DNA from: JALORV01 sp963769745
Lineage (GTDB): Bacteria; Pseudomonadota; Gammaproteobacteria; Burkholderiales; Burkholderiaceae_F
Length of the DNA stretch: 64,000 bases
NCBI GenBank assembly: GCA_963769745.1
Contig: CAVYNB010000019.1
Location: forward strand, 1 to 64,000
Direction of reading: 5' to 3'
The translations under genes were made by a program, and so were the position numbers. Positions 1-7,828 of this stretch are shown here, in pieces (within the stretch, counting starts at the first letter, position 1; each line of letters begins with the position of its first letter). Under the pieces are notes generated by a model. It did not search any database and was not told the origin of the DNA. It worked only from the letters and a program-made list of their open reading frames with translations.

Positions 1-135
1 CTCATCAGTTGTTCAAGTACCGCATTGAGAAAGGGCCCGGCACGCGCCGACGCTCATCCGATGTTCTAAGGCCCGACGCACTGCCGCAGCGCCGCGCCGC
101 TACTTCACACGTCGCACGCCGCGCGGGCGCCGACG
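1..135. other. Left edge, no supported gene
   Basis: I see no convincing gene here. The stretch lies directly downstream of the last of three leftward small peptide genes. Any processing or export gene of that cluster would therefore lie beyond the left edge of the window. A short plus-strand frame open from base 1 to a stop at 67-69 could be the tail of an upstream gene, but nothing in it is recognisable. Confidence 0.4.
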
Positions 136-261
136 CTAGATCAGCACGTAGGCAACGCCGCCGCCCACTTCACCGAGTTGCTCGACCGTAAGTTCAATGA
201 GTTCGGCGGTCACAGTCCTGACTTCTTCGGTCGTCTCGACGATCAGGTTCAGTTCGTTCAT
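136..261 (-). CDS. Small double-glycine-type peptide, copy 3 of 3 (41 aa)
   Basis: This 41-residue peptide starts MNELNLIVETTEEVRTV and ends LTVEQLGEVGGGVAYVLI. The C-terminal half matches the shape of a double-glycine leader (LSxxELxxVxGG): an amphipathic acidic stretch, then LTVEQLGEV, then GGG and a 6-7 residue hydrophobic tail. The start is supported by GGAG 8 bases upstream of the ATG. It is the most downstream of three tandem paralogues on the minus strand, 39 bases after copy 2. The three tails are identical while the N-termini have diverged, which suggests the short tail is the functional product. No maturation enzyme or transporter is visible in the window. I do not recognise a named family; a RiPP precursor or a signalling peptide are both possible. 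Confidence 0.75.
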   Translation of the reverse strand: MNELNLIVETTEEVRTVTAELIELTVEQLGEVGGGVAYVLI

Positions 262-300
262 GGCTTTGCTCCGCAGTGTGTTGTTGGTCAGTTCGACAAG

Positions 301-435
301 TCAGATCAGCACGTAGGCAACGCCACCGCCCACGTCGGCCAGCTGTTCCACCGTCAGCTCGATCATTTCGGCCGCGGCGGACTTCGCCGCAACGGTCTCG
401 ACGGCTTCTTCAGCGATCAGTACGAGTTGGTCCAT
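301..435 (-). CDS. Small double-glycine-type peptide, copy 2 of 3 (44 aa)
   Basis: This is the middle paralogue of the tandem trio. It begins MDQLVLIAEEAVETVAAKS and ends LTVEQLADVGGGVAYVLI, so the last nine residues equal those of the other two copies. It has its own ribosome binding site (CGGAGAACAACC before the ATG). The N-terminal part carries a short Ala-rich insertion compared with its neighbours, which makes it three residues longer. The intergenic gaps are only 39 and 44 bases, consistent with one leftward transcript. Its function is unknown; the interpretation as a leader plus a very short core peptide is inferred from the motif. Confidence 0.78.
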   Translation of the reverse strand: MDQLVLIAEEAVETVAAKSAAAEMIELTVEQLADVGGGVAYVLI

Positions 436-479
436 GGTTGTTCTCCGCGAGTGAAGGATTGAGGTCGGGCTGTGAGCGC

Positions 480-605
480 TCAGATCAACACGTAGGCGAC
501 GCCGCCGCCGACTTCACCGAGTTGCTCGACGGTGAGTTCTATCACTTCCGCTGCGGCAGTCCTCGTCACTTCGGCCGTTTCAACGATCAGGTCCAGTTCG
601 GTCAT
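480..605 (-). CDS. Small double-glycine-type peptide, copy 1 of 3 (41 aa)
   Basis: This is the first gene of the trio in the direction of transcription. It begins MTELDLIVETAEVTRTAAAE and ends LTVEQLGEVGGGVAYVLI. A strong Shine-Dalgarno sequence (GAGGAG) sits six bases before the ATG at 603-605, which fixes this start over a longer in-frame extension to 671. Copies 1 and 3 are closest to each other, with copy 2 more diverged. The gene faces away from the TPR protein at 798, so both could be controlled from the shared upstream region. The product is unnamed; it could be a short peptide signal or RiPP precursor. Confidence 0.8.
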   Translation of the reverse strand: MTELDLIVETAEVTRTAAAEVIELTVEQLGEVGGGVAYVLI

Positions 606-634
606 GGTTCTCTCCTCAGGGATATTTGGTTGGT

Positions 635-667
635 CTAGTCGGATGATCCGTCGGCGGCCACGACTAG
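635..667. promoter_or_regulatory. Inverted repeat between peptide cluster and TPR gene
   Basis: CTAGTCG at 635-641 is repeated in inverted orientation as CGACTAG at 661-667, 30 bases upstream of the first peptide gene. The spacing of 19 bases would suit either a dimeric regulator site or a hairpin in the peptide mRNA leader. The surrounding 606-790 stretch is clearly more AT-rich than neighbouring genes, as expected for a divergent promoter region. Confidence 0.35.
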
Positions 668-695
668 CCATTTTTCCGGAATAACAGCCTCCGGA

Positions 696-724
696 TTGAA
701 TTGGGGCGCCGTTTCAGTGATTAT
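696..724 (+). promoter_or_regulatory. Candidate promoter of TPR gene
   Basis: TTGAAT at 696-701 and GATTAT at 719-724 are separated by 17 bases and lie in the AT-rich gap ahead of the TPR gene. Both hexamers are imperfect, so this is only a plausible sigma-70 promoter. Confidence 0.25.
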
Positions 725-797
725 TAGAGTATTGATCGGGTTATCTTCGGGCAATTACCTGAAAGGCGCGAGGCGCATTTCCGTCCTGATTCAAGCC

Positions 798-1970
798 ATG
801 ACCGACCCCCTGCCAGGCCCCAGTTTGCAGGTCGTAACTGAGAGTGACGACGCTCGGGCGCTGCGCACGCTCTACGCCGAGGTGGTCGAAAAGGCTGCTC
901 GCGGCGGCTCACAGGATCACGATTTCATGTCGGACGTGGTCCGGCAGTTGCTGTCGTACCGTGACAACGAACCCGCCCTCCAGGCGGAAATCATGCTGGA
1001 GGTGGCGAAGTACTTCTATTACCGCGCTCAGGATGCCCACCGGGGCATCGAAGCCGCAATGCAGGCCGCCTCCATCGCCCGTCGCGCTGGCTTGAAGCCG
1101 CTGGTGCGCAAGGCCGATAGCTTTCTCGGCGTGCTCTCGATGGTCGTGCGCAACTTTCGTGGCGCGATCGACCACAGCATCACGGCGCTCGAGCTCGCTG
1201 TGGAACTGGACGACCGGCTGGCGCAGTCGGCCGTTGCCAACAACATCGGCGGCTTCCTGCTCGAACTCTTCTACTACGAGGATGCACTGCGGTTGTTCCG
1301 CTTTGCTCTGGCGACCGCGCCCGCCACTTCCCAGGGGCAACAGGTCACCCGCTCGACGATGTGCAACATGGCGCTGATCTACCTCGCCAAGCACGATTTC
1401 CGGGCCGGCATGGACACCATCCGCAGCGCGATCCAGTTGCTCGGCGAGCCCGGTAATGCCGCCGACCTCAGCCTGCGCGTGCTGATGGAGTGGTGCTACA
1501 CGCGCCTGCTTCTGGCCACCGGCAAGACGCCGGACGCGCGCCTGCACGCCGCGTTCGCCAAGGTCTACGCAGCCAAGGCCAACTCGCCGCGCGCGACCTT
1601 CTACGCCGATGCCTCCGAGGCCATGTGCGAGGCCTATGAGGGCAACGGCGACGTTGCCCTGACGCGCCTGATCGTCGCGCTGGAAAAATCGCGCGCCATT
1701 TCTGCCGACCAGCGCGACATGCTTGCCAGCATCATCCAGATTGCAGAACACATGGGCGACGACGAGCGAGCCGACTACTACATGCAAGAGCTCAAAAAGC
1801 TCGCGGTCGACGTGCAGCGCGATTCGCAGCTCGACCTCGAGGTGCTGCATACAAAGGGCTTCAAGAAGAACAAGGGCTCGGACACCGACGCCGCCTTAAG
1901 TGTGATCCAGACACACTACGACCAGCAAAGCCGCGAACGCGTCCAGCGCGCCATCGCCAAGGCCTCGTAA
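798..1970 (+). CDS. TPR-repeat protein, divergent to the peptide cluster
   Basis: This 390-residue, all-helical protein starts MTDPLPGPSLQVVT; an earlier TTG at 696 is possible, but its translation looks like non-coding sequence. The helices alternate in TPR-like pairs across most of the length (for example around AVANNIGGFLLELFYYEDAL and MCNMALIYLAKHDFRAGMD). There is no signal peptide, membrane segment, helix-turn-helix, GGDEF or HD-GYP domain. In betaproteobacteria such repeats often precede a C-terminal output domain, which is absent here, and the protein ends soon after a basic KGFKKNKG stretch. It lies head-to-head with three short peptide genes, resembling the gene arrangement of TPR receptors that bind short linear peptides. 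That link is my inference. The protein could equally be an ordinary TPR scaffold. Confidence 0.8.
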   Translation: MTDPLPGPSLQVVTESDDARALRTLYAEVVEKAARGGSQDHDFMSDVVRQLLSYRDNEPALQAEIMLEVAKYFYYRAQDAHRGIEAAMQAASIARRAGLKPLVRKADSFLGVLSMVVRNFRGAIDHSITALELAVELDDRLAQSAVANNIGGFLLELFYYEDALRLFRFALATAPATSQGQQVTRSTMCNMALIYLAKHDFRAGMDTIRSAIQLLGEPGNAADLSLRVLMEWCYTRLLLATGKTPDARLHAAFAKVYAAKANSPRATFYADASEAMCEAYEGNGDVALTRLIVALEKSRAISADQRDMLASIIQIAEHMGDDERADYYMQELKKLAVDVQRDSQLDLEVLHTKGFKKNKGSDTDAALSVIQTHYDQQSRERVQRAIAKAS

Positions 1971-2103
1971 GTCCGCCGTCCAGTACCATGGCGTGGCCGG
2001 CCGAGGCGCCCTTCGCTTCGGCGCCGTGATCAGGACATGACGCTGATGCCCGTTCCGATGAATGACGAAACGAGGCAAAACCACTAGCATGGGCCCGTTT
2101 CTT

Positions 2104-2194
2104 TGGCGGAGAGAGTGGGATTCGAACCCACGATGGGCTTTAGACCCATACACACTTTCCAGGCGTGCGCCTTCGACCGCTCGGCCATCTCTCC
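2104..2194 (-). tRNA. tRNA-Ser (GGA anticodon)
   Basis: This 91-base type II tRNA has a long variable arm. It begins GGAGAGATGGCCGAGC and ends with an encoded CCA (TGG at 2104-2106 on the plus strand). The anticodon loop reads CTGGAAA, giving GGA, which decodes UCC and UCU. The T arm is the canonical GGTTCGAATCC. A TATAAT box sits 15 bases upstream. Its 3' flank shares a block with the other serine tRNA at 8334. Confidence 0.95.
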
Positions 2195-2208
2195 TTGTGC
2201 GGCCGCGG

Positions 2209-2237
2209 ATTATATCGGCCGGCCGCATGTCGGCTCA
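2209..2237 (-). promoter_or_regulatory. tRNA-Ser(GGA) promoter
   Basis: On the minus strand a perfect TATAAT (2209-2214) lies 15 bases before the tRNA 5' end. A weak -35 candidate TGAGCC lies at 2232-2237 with a 17-base spacer. The box also overlaps the short gap after the symporter terminator. Confidence 0.55.
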
Positions 2238-2244
2238 CAGGACG

Positions 2245-2272
2245 AAAAAAGCCCGCGGCGAACCGCGGGCTT
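2245..2272 (-). terminator. Rho-independent terminator after symporter
   Basis: Reading leftward, AAGCCCGCGG and CCGCGGGCTT form a ten-base-pair stem with a four-base loop, followed by a run of T residues. It lies 21 bases beyond the symporter stop codon and ends the acetate operon. Confidence 0.85.
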
Positions 2273-2293
2273 GAGTGCGACTTCCTGCGTCGA

Positions 2294-4391
2294 TCAGCGG
2301 GCGAGTGTCTCGACCGTGTCTCCGCGCAGGTTCGGATAGCGCACGTGTTCCACGAATTCCTGCACCTCGCGGTTCGGCGCCGGAGTCAGCATGCTCACGA
2401 CCGCAATCGTGATCAGTCCGACCGGCACTCCGAACACGCCTGCAGAAATCGGCGCGATCCCCCACCACAGGTCCATCCGCGTCGTGCCGAACCACTGGAT
2501 GAACTGCGGATAGGTGTGCAGCATGTAGTACAGGCAGATGCCCAGACCTGCAACCATCCCGACAATCGCGCCCGCCTTGTTCGCACGCTTCCAGAACACA
2601 CCCAGGACCAGGGCCGGGAAGAATGCGGACGCCGCCATCGAGAACGCCGCTCCGACCAGGAACAGGATGTTCCCGGGTTTCTGCGACGTCACCCACGCGG
2701 CAAAGATGGCCACGACCAACAGCAGGATCTTGGAGATCATGACCCGCTTCTGGGTGGAGGCGTTCGGGTTGATCATCTTGTAGTACAGGTCGTGTGACAG
2801 CGCGTTGGCGATCGTCAGCAGCAGTCCGTCAGCGGTCGAGAGCGCCGCGGCCAGACCACCCGCTGCCACCAGGCCGGATATCACGTAGGGAAGACCCGCG
2901 ATCTCGGGCGTTGCCAGCACGATGATGTCGCCGCCCAGCACCATTTCGGCCAGTTGCACGATGCCGTCCTTGTTGACGTCCGTAATGGACATCAATGTTG
3001 GATCTATCTTGGCCCAGGCTGACACCCACGCCGGCAGGTTCGCAAACGACGATCCGACAACGTTGTGGTAGACCTCATACTTCACGAGCACCGCCAGTGC
3101 CGGCGCGGTGAAGTACAGCAGGAAGATGAAGAACAGCGACCAGAACACCGAGACGCGCGCTTCCTGCACCGATGGCGTCGTGTAGTAACGCATCAAAATG
3201 TGCGGCAATGCAGCCGTGCCGAACATCATGCAGAACGTCAATGCCAGGAAGTTGTTGCGCTTTGTCTCGCGCTCCTTCTCGCCGGCTTCTCCGGTCTTGT
3301 TCGTCGGGTACGGAGTCGCGTGCGGAGCCGGCGGAGCCGATCTCGCGGTGTTGGACGCGACCTGCGCAGCCCAGGCGGTCTTCGCCGCATCAGCCGTCTT
3401 CGGGTAGTCCGCAAGCGCCTTTTCAGCCGCACGGATCTCCGCCACGGGTGCATTGGCCGCCTTCAGATCCTCGACCTTCTGCGCCACCGTTGTGCGGCCC
3501 TGTTCCCACGATGCCGGCAGCGCGTCGATGCGCGCCTTCGCGTCCGCGGCATTCTTCTTGAAGATGTCGCGTACCGAGACTTCACCGGGATTGACCTTCA
3601 GCTCCCCTTCCTTGGCCGTGACCTTTTCCAGGACCTGGCCGTAGACCAGCTGCGGGACCGGAACGCCCGTGATCTTCACCGACAGCCAGACCACCGGGAT
3701 CATGTAGGCCACGATCAGGATGATGTACTGCGCCACCTGCGTCCACGTGACCGCGCGCATGCCGCCCAGGAACGAACAGACCAGGATACCGGCCAGGCCC
3801 AGGAACACGCCGACGCCGAACTCGACACCCGTGAAGCGCGAAGTGATGATGCCGACGCCGTAGATCTGCGCCACCACGTAGGTGAACGAGCACAGGATCG
3901 CCGCGAAGACACCGATCGAACGCGGAATGTTGCCGCCGTAGCGCGCACCGAGAAAGTCCGGAATCGTGAACTGCCCGAACTTGCGCAGGTACGGCGCGAG
4001 GAAGAGTGCTACCAGCACGTACCCGCCGGTCCAGCCGACGACGAAGCCGAGGCCATCGAAGCCGGACAGATACAGCGTTCCGGCCATGCCGATGAACGAC
4101 GCGGCCGACATCCAGTCGGCGCCCGTGGCCATGCCGTTGAACAGCGCCGGCACGCGTCGGCCCGCGACGTAGTACTCGGCAACGTCCGCCGTACGGCTCA
4201 TGATGCCGATGCCCGCATACAACGCAATGGTGGCGAACAGGAACGTGTAGCCGATCCAGACGCGCGGCAGGCCGAACTGCTCCAGGATCGCGAGCACGAT
4301 CACGAACGCGAGGAAACCCGCCCGTGTACCAGGTGTAGTACTTCTTCAACTGGTTGAAGAAGGCACGATTCGAACTTACGCCCGCGCTCAT
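2294..4391 (-). CDS. Sodium:solute symporter, large subunit (VC_2705/acetate-type), one frameshift
   Basis: The protein belongs to the SSS family of sodium-coupled transporters and is probably an acetate or short-carboxylate permease, given its partners. The restored product is about 698 residues with roughly 13 membrane segments. The frame breaks at 4317-4319, where one extra C (plus strand) separates MSAGVSSNRAFFNQLKKYYT and YTGGF from the rest. Removing it restores the expected N-terminus. The ATG overlaps the DUF4212 stop as ATGA. Two features are unusual: a hydrophilic insert of about 120 residues near 250-380, rich in Ala and Lys, and an EF-hand-like loop DVNKDGIVQLAE near residue 471. 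DUF4212 plus this symporter is the usual two-subunit layout of this subfamily. Confidence 0.88.
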
Positions 4392-4654
4392 TTTGTGTCT
4401 CCCTCTTCCACGCCGTACTCGAGGTCGAGTTTGCGCATGTATTTCGCGTAGTACCAGATGATCACGACGTAGATGATCAGGGACCCCTGCGCCGCCATGT
4501 AGAACGACAGCGGCCAGCCGAAGAAGTTGATCTCGGCCAGCGGGATGGCGAAGTACGCCATCACATAAGTGACGACGAACCAGATGAAGAGCAGGATCGC
4601 GGTGATCCGCAGATTCCTGCTCCAGTACTCTTTATGCTTTGCGGTGAGTTGCAT
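4388..4654 (-). CDS. DUF4212 symporter small subunit
   Basis: This 88-residue membrane protein has two transmembrane segments (about residues 17-37 and 49-69) and a conserved KEYWSRNLRI start. It matches the DUF4212 family, which is encoded immediately before SSS-family symporters and is thought to be a small subunit needed for their function. Its stop overlaps the symporter start (ATGA), so translation of the two is coupled. AGGAGAG lies six bases before the ATG. It is the fourth gene of the acetyl-CoA synthetase operon. Confidence 0.9.
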   Translation of the reverse strand: MQLTAKHKEYWSRNLRITAILLFIWFVVTYVMAYFAIPLAEINFFGWPLSFYMAAQGSLIIYVVIIWYYAKYMRKLDLEYGVEEGDTK

Positions 4655-4687
4655 GTTCTCTCCTAAGTGGACTTCTGTCTCCTTGGG

Positions 4688-5330
4688 TTAAGTGGCGTCG
4701 ACGGTCGTTTCCTCCTTGGGTTGGGAGCTTGCGTTGATTGCGGGAACTGCCTGCGGCGCCGTCCGCTCGAGATCGCGCTTCAGCGTCGCAGAAAACTTCG
4801 GTTCGAATTCGGCCAGCTGCTTGTGGACACGCCAGGCGTCCTCGCTTGCGGCCCAGATGGTGATAGGTCAGGCCGAGCTGGTAGTACCCGTAGGGACTGA
4901 ACGGCTGCAGCTTGATGGTCTGCTTCAGCGCATCGACCGCCTCGGTCAGGCGGCCGTCACGGATCAGAACCAGACCTAGCCCGTACCACGCGCGGTCGAG
5001 CGATGGACGCAGCTCGACCGCCCGCCGGAAGCAACGCTCGGCATCAGTCAGCCGATCCGCCTGGTCGTGCAGGTAGCCCAGGTTGAACCAGGCATCGGCA
5101 AACGACGGATTGACGACCGTCAGCTTTTCCAGCTGGGCCACCGCACCCTCGCGGTCGCCTGCTTCTGCCAGCAGGTTGCCGAGCATCAGCCCTGCCAGTT
5201 CGTTGCGCGGATCGACTTCAAGTATCTCGCGGTAGGCACGCACCGCCTCGGGCACGCGCTTGAAGAGGATCGCCGCGTTGGCCTGCCTCTGCAGCCACCA
5301 CAGCTTGAGCTTCTGCGCCAGCCAGGTCAT
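4688..5330 (-). CDS. TPR-repeat protein in acetate operon, one frameshift
   Basis: The protein starts MTWLAQKLKLWWLQRQANA and contains about four tandem TPR units (for example PRNELAGLMLGNLLAEAGD, PSFADAWFNLGYLHDQADR, PSLDRAWYGLGLVLIRDGR and PFSPYGYYQLGLTYHHLG). The frame breaks at about 4850, where one extra base separates TYHHLG from ASEDAWRVHKQLAEFEP. The restored protein is about 213 residues, ending EETTVDAT. Its start overlaps the stop of the small membrane protein upstream, and the DUF4212 gene follows after 33 bases. TPR proteins usually mediate protein contacts. Here one may help assemble or regulate the transporter, but the precise role is unknown. Confidence 0.8.
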
Positions 5331-5665
5331 TGCTTCACCGTCCTGTCGCTCCACGCCGCGGCCCACTTTTCACAGCCCGCCTGCGCCGTGTCGGACCGGC
5401 ATGAAGAGCGATGCTCAAAGCCGAGCCAGAAGTAGGCGAAGAACAGCACCATGAACGCGGCGATCGGAATGTGCTGATCGAGCACGATCTTGGGCGTGAC
5501 CCACCGGACGAGCTTGACCACAGGACTGGCGATGATCTCGAACAGCCGCCAGACGAGATTCTGGCGGCGGCGCGGCCAGTTGAAGGCGCCGACGAGGCCC
5601 TGGCCGAGCAGGGCCAGGCCCGCAACCAGCACCAACGTCTGCAGCACCAGTAATGCAAATGCCAT
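5327..5665 (-). CDS. Small membrane protein of acetate operon
   Basis: This protein of about 112 residues has two membrane segments: residues 1-27 (MAFALLVLQTLVLVAGLALL) and around 72-88 (IPIAAFMVLFFAYFWLGFE). A short basic loop lies between them. I chose the ATG at 5663-5665 because AAGGATGGGA precedes it at good spacing; a start two codons earlier is possible. The last bases overlap the TPR gene start (ATGA). I do not recognise the family. Its position between acs and the TPR and symporter genes suggests a supporting role in the same transport system. Confidence 0.7.
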   Translation of the reverse strand: MAFALLVLQTLVLVAGLALLGQGLVGAFNWPRRRQNLVWRLFEIIASPVVKLVRWVTPKIVLDQHIPIAAFMVLFFAYFWLGFEHRSSCRSDTAQAGCEKWAAAWSDRTVKQ

Positions 5666-5845
5666 TCCCATCCTTTTCCGCGTTCGGTGCAGACCCGCTC
5701 GCACCGTTTCCAACTGCCAGGCAGAACCTGTCAGCCGCACGTCTATCGGGCGTTCACCCCGCGGGTCGGACTGCTCCGACCTCACGGGGTCCTGCGCCTT
5801 CTTGTTCGGGGCTCATCGCCCCCGTCTGCCTCCAAAACCCGACTG

Positions 5846-7828
5846 CTACAGCGTCACCTTCAACTGATCCAGGATCGCCGGGTTTTCCAGCGTCGAGATG
5901 TCCTGGGTGATCTCTTCGCCCTTGGCGATCGAGCGCAACAGGCGCCGCATGATCTTTCCGGAGCGCGTCTTCGGCAGGTTGTCACCGAAGCGGATGTCCT
6001 TGGGCTTGGCGATCGGGCCGATTTCCTTGCCGACCCAGTCACGCAGTTCCTTCGCGATCTGCTGCGCTTCTGCCCCGGTCGGCCGGGCCCGCTTGAGCAC
6101 GACGAATGCGGAGATCGCCTCGCCCGTCATGTCGTCCGGGCGACCGACAACGGCGGCTTCGGCGACGATCGGGTTCGAGACCAGCGCGGATTCGATTTCC
6201 ATCGTGCCCATGCGGTGGCCGGAGACGTTCAGCACGTCGTCGATGCGCCCGACGATCTTGAAGTAGGCGGTTTCCTTGTCGCGGATCGAACCGTCGCCGG
6301 CCAGGTACAGCGTGCCGCCGAGTTCCTCCGGGAAGTACGACTTCTTGTACCGCTCCGGATCACCCCAGATCGTCCGGATCATCGCGGGCCACGGCCGCTT
6401 GATCACCAGCAGGCCGCCCTGCCCGTTCGGAACGTCATGTCCCGTTTCGTCGACGATCGCCGCCATGATTCCGGGCAGCGGCAGCGTGCAGGAGCCGGGC
6501 ACGGTCGGCGTGACGCCAGGCAGCGGTGTGATCAGATGACCGCCGGTCTCCGTCTGCCACCAGGTATCCACGATGGGGCAGCGACCACCACCGACATTCG
6601 TGTGGTACCACATCCAGGCTTCCGGATTGATCGGCTCGCCGACCGTGCCGAGGATGCGCAGGCCCGACAGCTTGTACTTGGTGGGGTGCGTCGCCGGATT
6701 GCCCTCGTTGGCCTTGATCAGCGAACGGATCGCCGTCGGCGCCGTGTAGAAGACGCTGACCTTGTGGTCCTGGATCATTTTCCAGAAGCGCCCGGCGTCG
6801 GGATAGGTCGGAATGCCTTCGAACATCACTTCGGTCGCACCAACCGCCAACGGGCCATAGGTGATGTACGTGTGGCCGGTCACCCAGCCGACGTCAGCCG
6901 TGCACCAGAACACATCGCTCGGCTTGTAGTCGAACGTCCATTTCATCGTGAGCACGGCCCACAGCAGGTAGCCGCCGGTCGAGTGCTGCACACCCTTCGG
7001 CTTGCCGGTCGAGCCCGACGTGTACAGGATGAAGAGCGGATGCTCCGCGTTCACCCAGGTCGGCTCGCAGGTCTCCGGCTGGCCCTTGACGACGTCGTCC
7101 CACCACTTGTCGCGCGGCGCCTGCATCGGCACGTTGCTGCCCGTGCGCTTGTAGACGATGACGTTGCGCACGCCTTCGCAACCGCCCATCGTGAACGCTT
7201 CATCCACCACCGGCTTCAGCGGGATTTCCTTGCCGCCGCGGAACTGGCCATCGGCCGTGATGACCTCGGTCGCGCCGGCGTCGATGATCCGTTCCTGCAG
7301 GCTCTTCGCGGAAAAGCCGCCAAACACGACTGAGTGCGTCGCCCCGATCCGCGCACAGGCCTGCATCGCGACGACGACCTGCACCGACATCGGCATATAG
7401 ATAAGAACGCGGTCACTCTTCTTGACGCCGTGCTGCTTCAGCGCGTTCGCAAGCCGGCACACTTCCTTGTGCAGATCGCGGTAAGTGACTTTCGTGACGG
7501 TGCCGTCGTCGGCCTCGAAGATGATCGCGACCTTGTCGGCATTGCCGTTGCTCAGGTTGCGATCGAGGCAGTTGTACGACGCGTTCAGCTCGCCGTCGGG
7601 GAACCACTGGTAAAACGGAGCGTTCGACTCGTCGAGGACCTTGGTAAATGGCTTGTGCCAGCTGAGGTTCTCGCGCGCCAGCCTGCCCCAGAATCCGGTG
7701 AAGTCCTTCTCCGCCTCGGCACACAGCGCCTGGTACCCGTCCATGCCGGACACATTGGCCTGCTTGACGAACTCAGCCGTGGGCGGAAACACCCGATGCT
7801 CTTGCAGGACTGATTCGATGTTGCTCAT
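5846..7828 (-). CDS. acs: Acetyl-CoA synthetase
   Basis: This 660-residue AMP-forming synthetase makes acetyl-CoA from acetate, ATP and CoA in the cytoplasm. It shows the adenylate-forming P-loop YTSGSTGKPKG (about residue 265), the TWWQTETGG substrate-pocket motif, and the C-terminal PKTRSGKIMRRLLR. The lysine in that last motif is the catalytic residue regulated by acetylation in this family. Length and start (MSNIESVLQEHRVFPP) are typical. It is the first gene of a leftward operon with the acetate-type symporter, so uptake and activation are produced together. A 180-base gap without an obvious gene separates it from the next ORF. Confidence 0.97.
   Translation of the reverse strand: MSNIESVLQEHRVFPPTAEFVKQANVSGMDGYQALCAEAEKDFTGFWGRLARENLSWHKPFTKVLDESNAPFYQWFPDGELNASYNCLDRNLSNGNADKVAIIFEADDGTVTKVTYRDLHKEVCRLANALKQHGVKKSDRVLIYMPMSVQVVVAMQACARIGATHSVVFGGFSAKSLQERIIDAGATEVITADGQFRGGKEIPLKPVVDEAFTMGGCEGVRNVIVYKRTGSNVPMQAPRDKWWDDVVKGQPETCEPTWVNAEHPLFILYTSGSTGKPKGVQHSTGGYLLWAVLTMKWTFDYKPSDVFWCTADVGWVTGHTYITYGPLAVGATEVMFEGIPTYPDAGRFWKMIQDHKVSVFYTAPTAIRSLIKANEGNPATHPTKYKLSGLRILGTVGEPINPEAWMWYHTNVGGGRCPIVDTWWQTETGGHLITPLPGVTPTVPGSCTLPLPGIMAAIVDETGHDVPNGQGGLLVIKRPWPAMIRTIWGDPERYKKSYFPEELGGTLYLAGDGSIRDKETAYFKIVGRIDDVLNVSGHRMGTMEIESALVSNPIVAEAAVVGRPDDMTGEAISAFVVLKRARPTGAEAQQIAKELRDWVGKEIGPIAKPKDIRFGDNLPKTRSGKIMRRLLRSIAKGEEITQDISTLENPAILDQLKVTL

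Noticed and set aside
909..1850. 313-codon minus-strand frame opposite the TPR gene
   Set aside because: Arg/Gly/His-rich translation without motifs. The plus-strand frame has the TPR periodicity.
3065..4357. 430-codon plus-strand frame opposite the symporter
   Set aside because: It is an Arg-rich antisense translation. The minus strand has the hydrophobic symporter segments.
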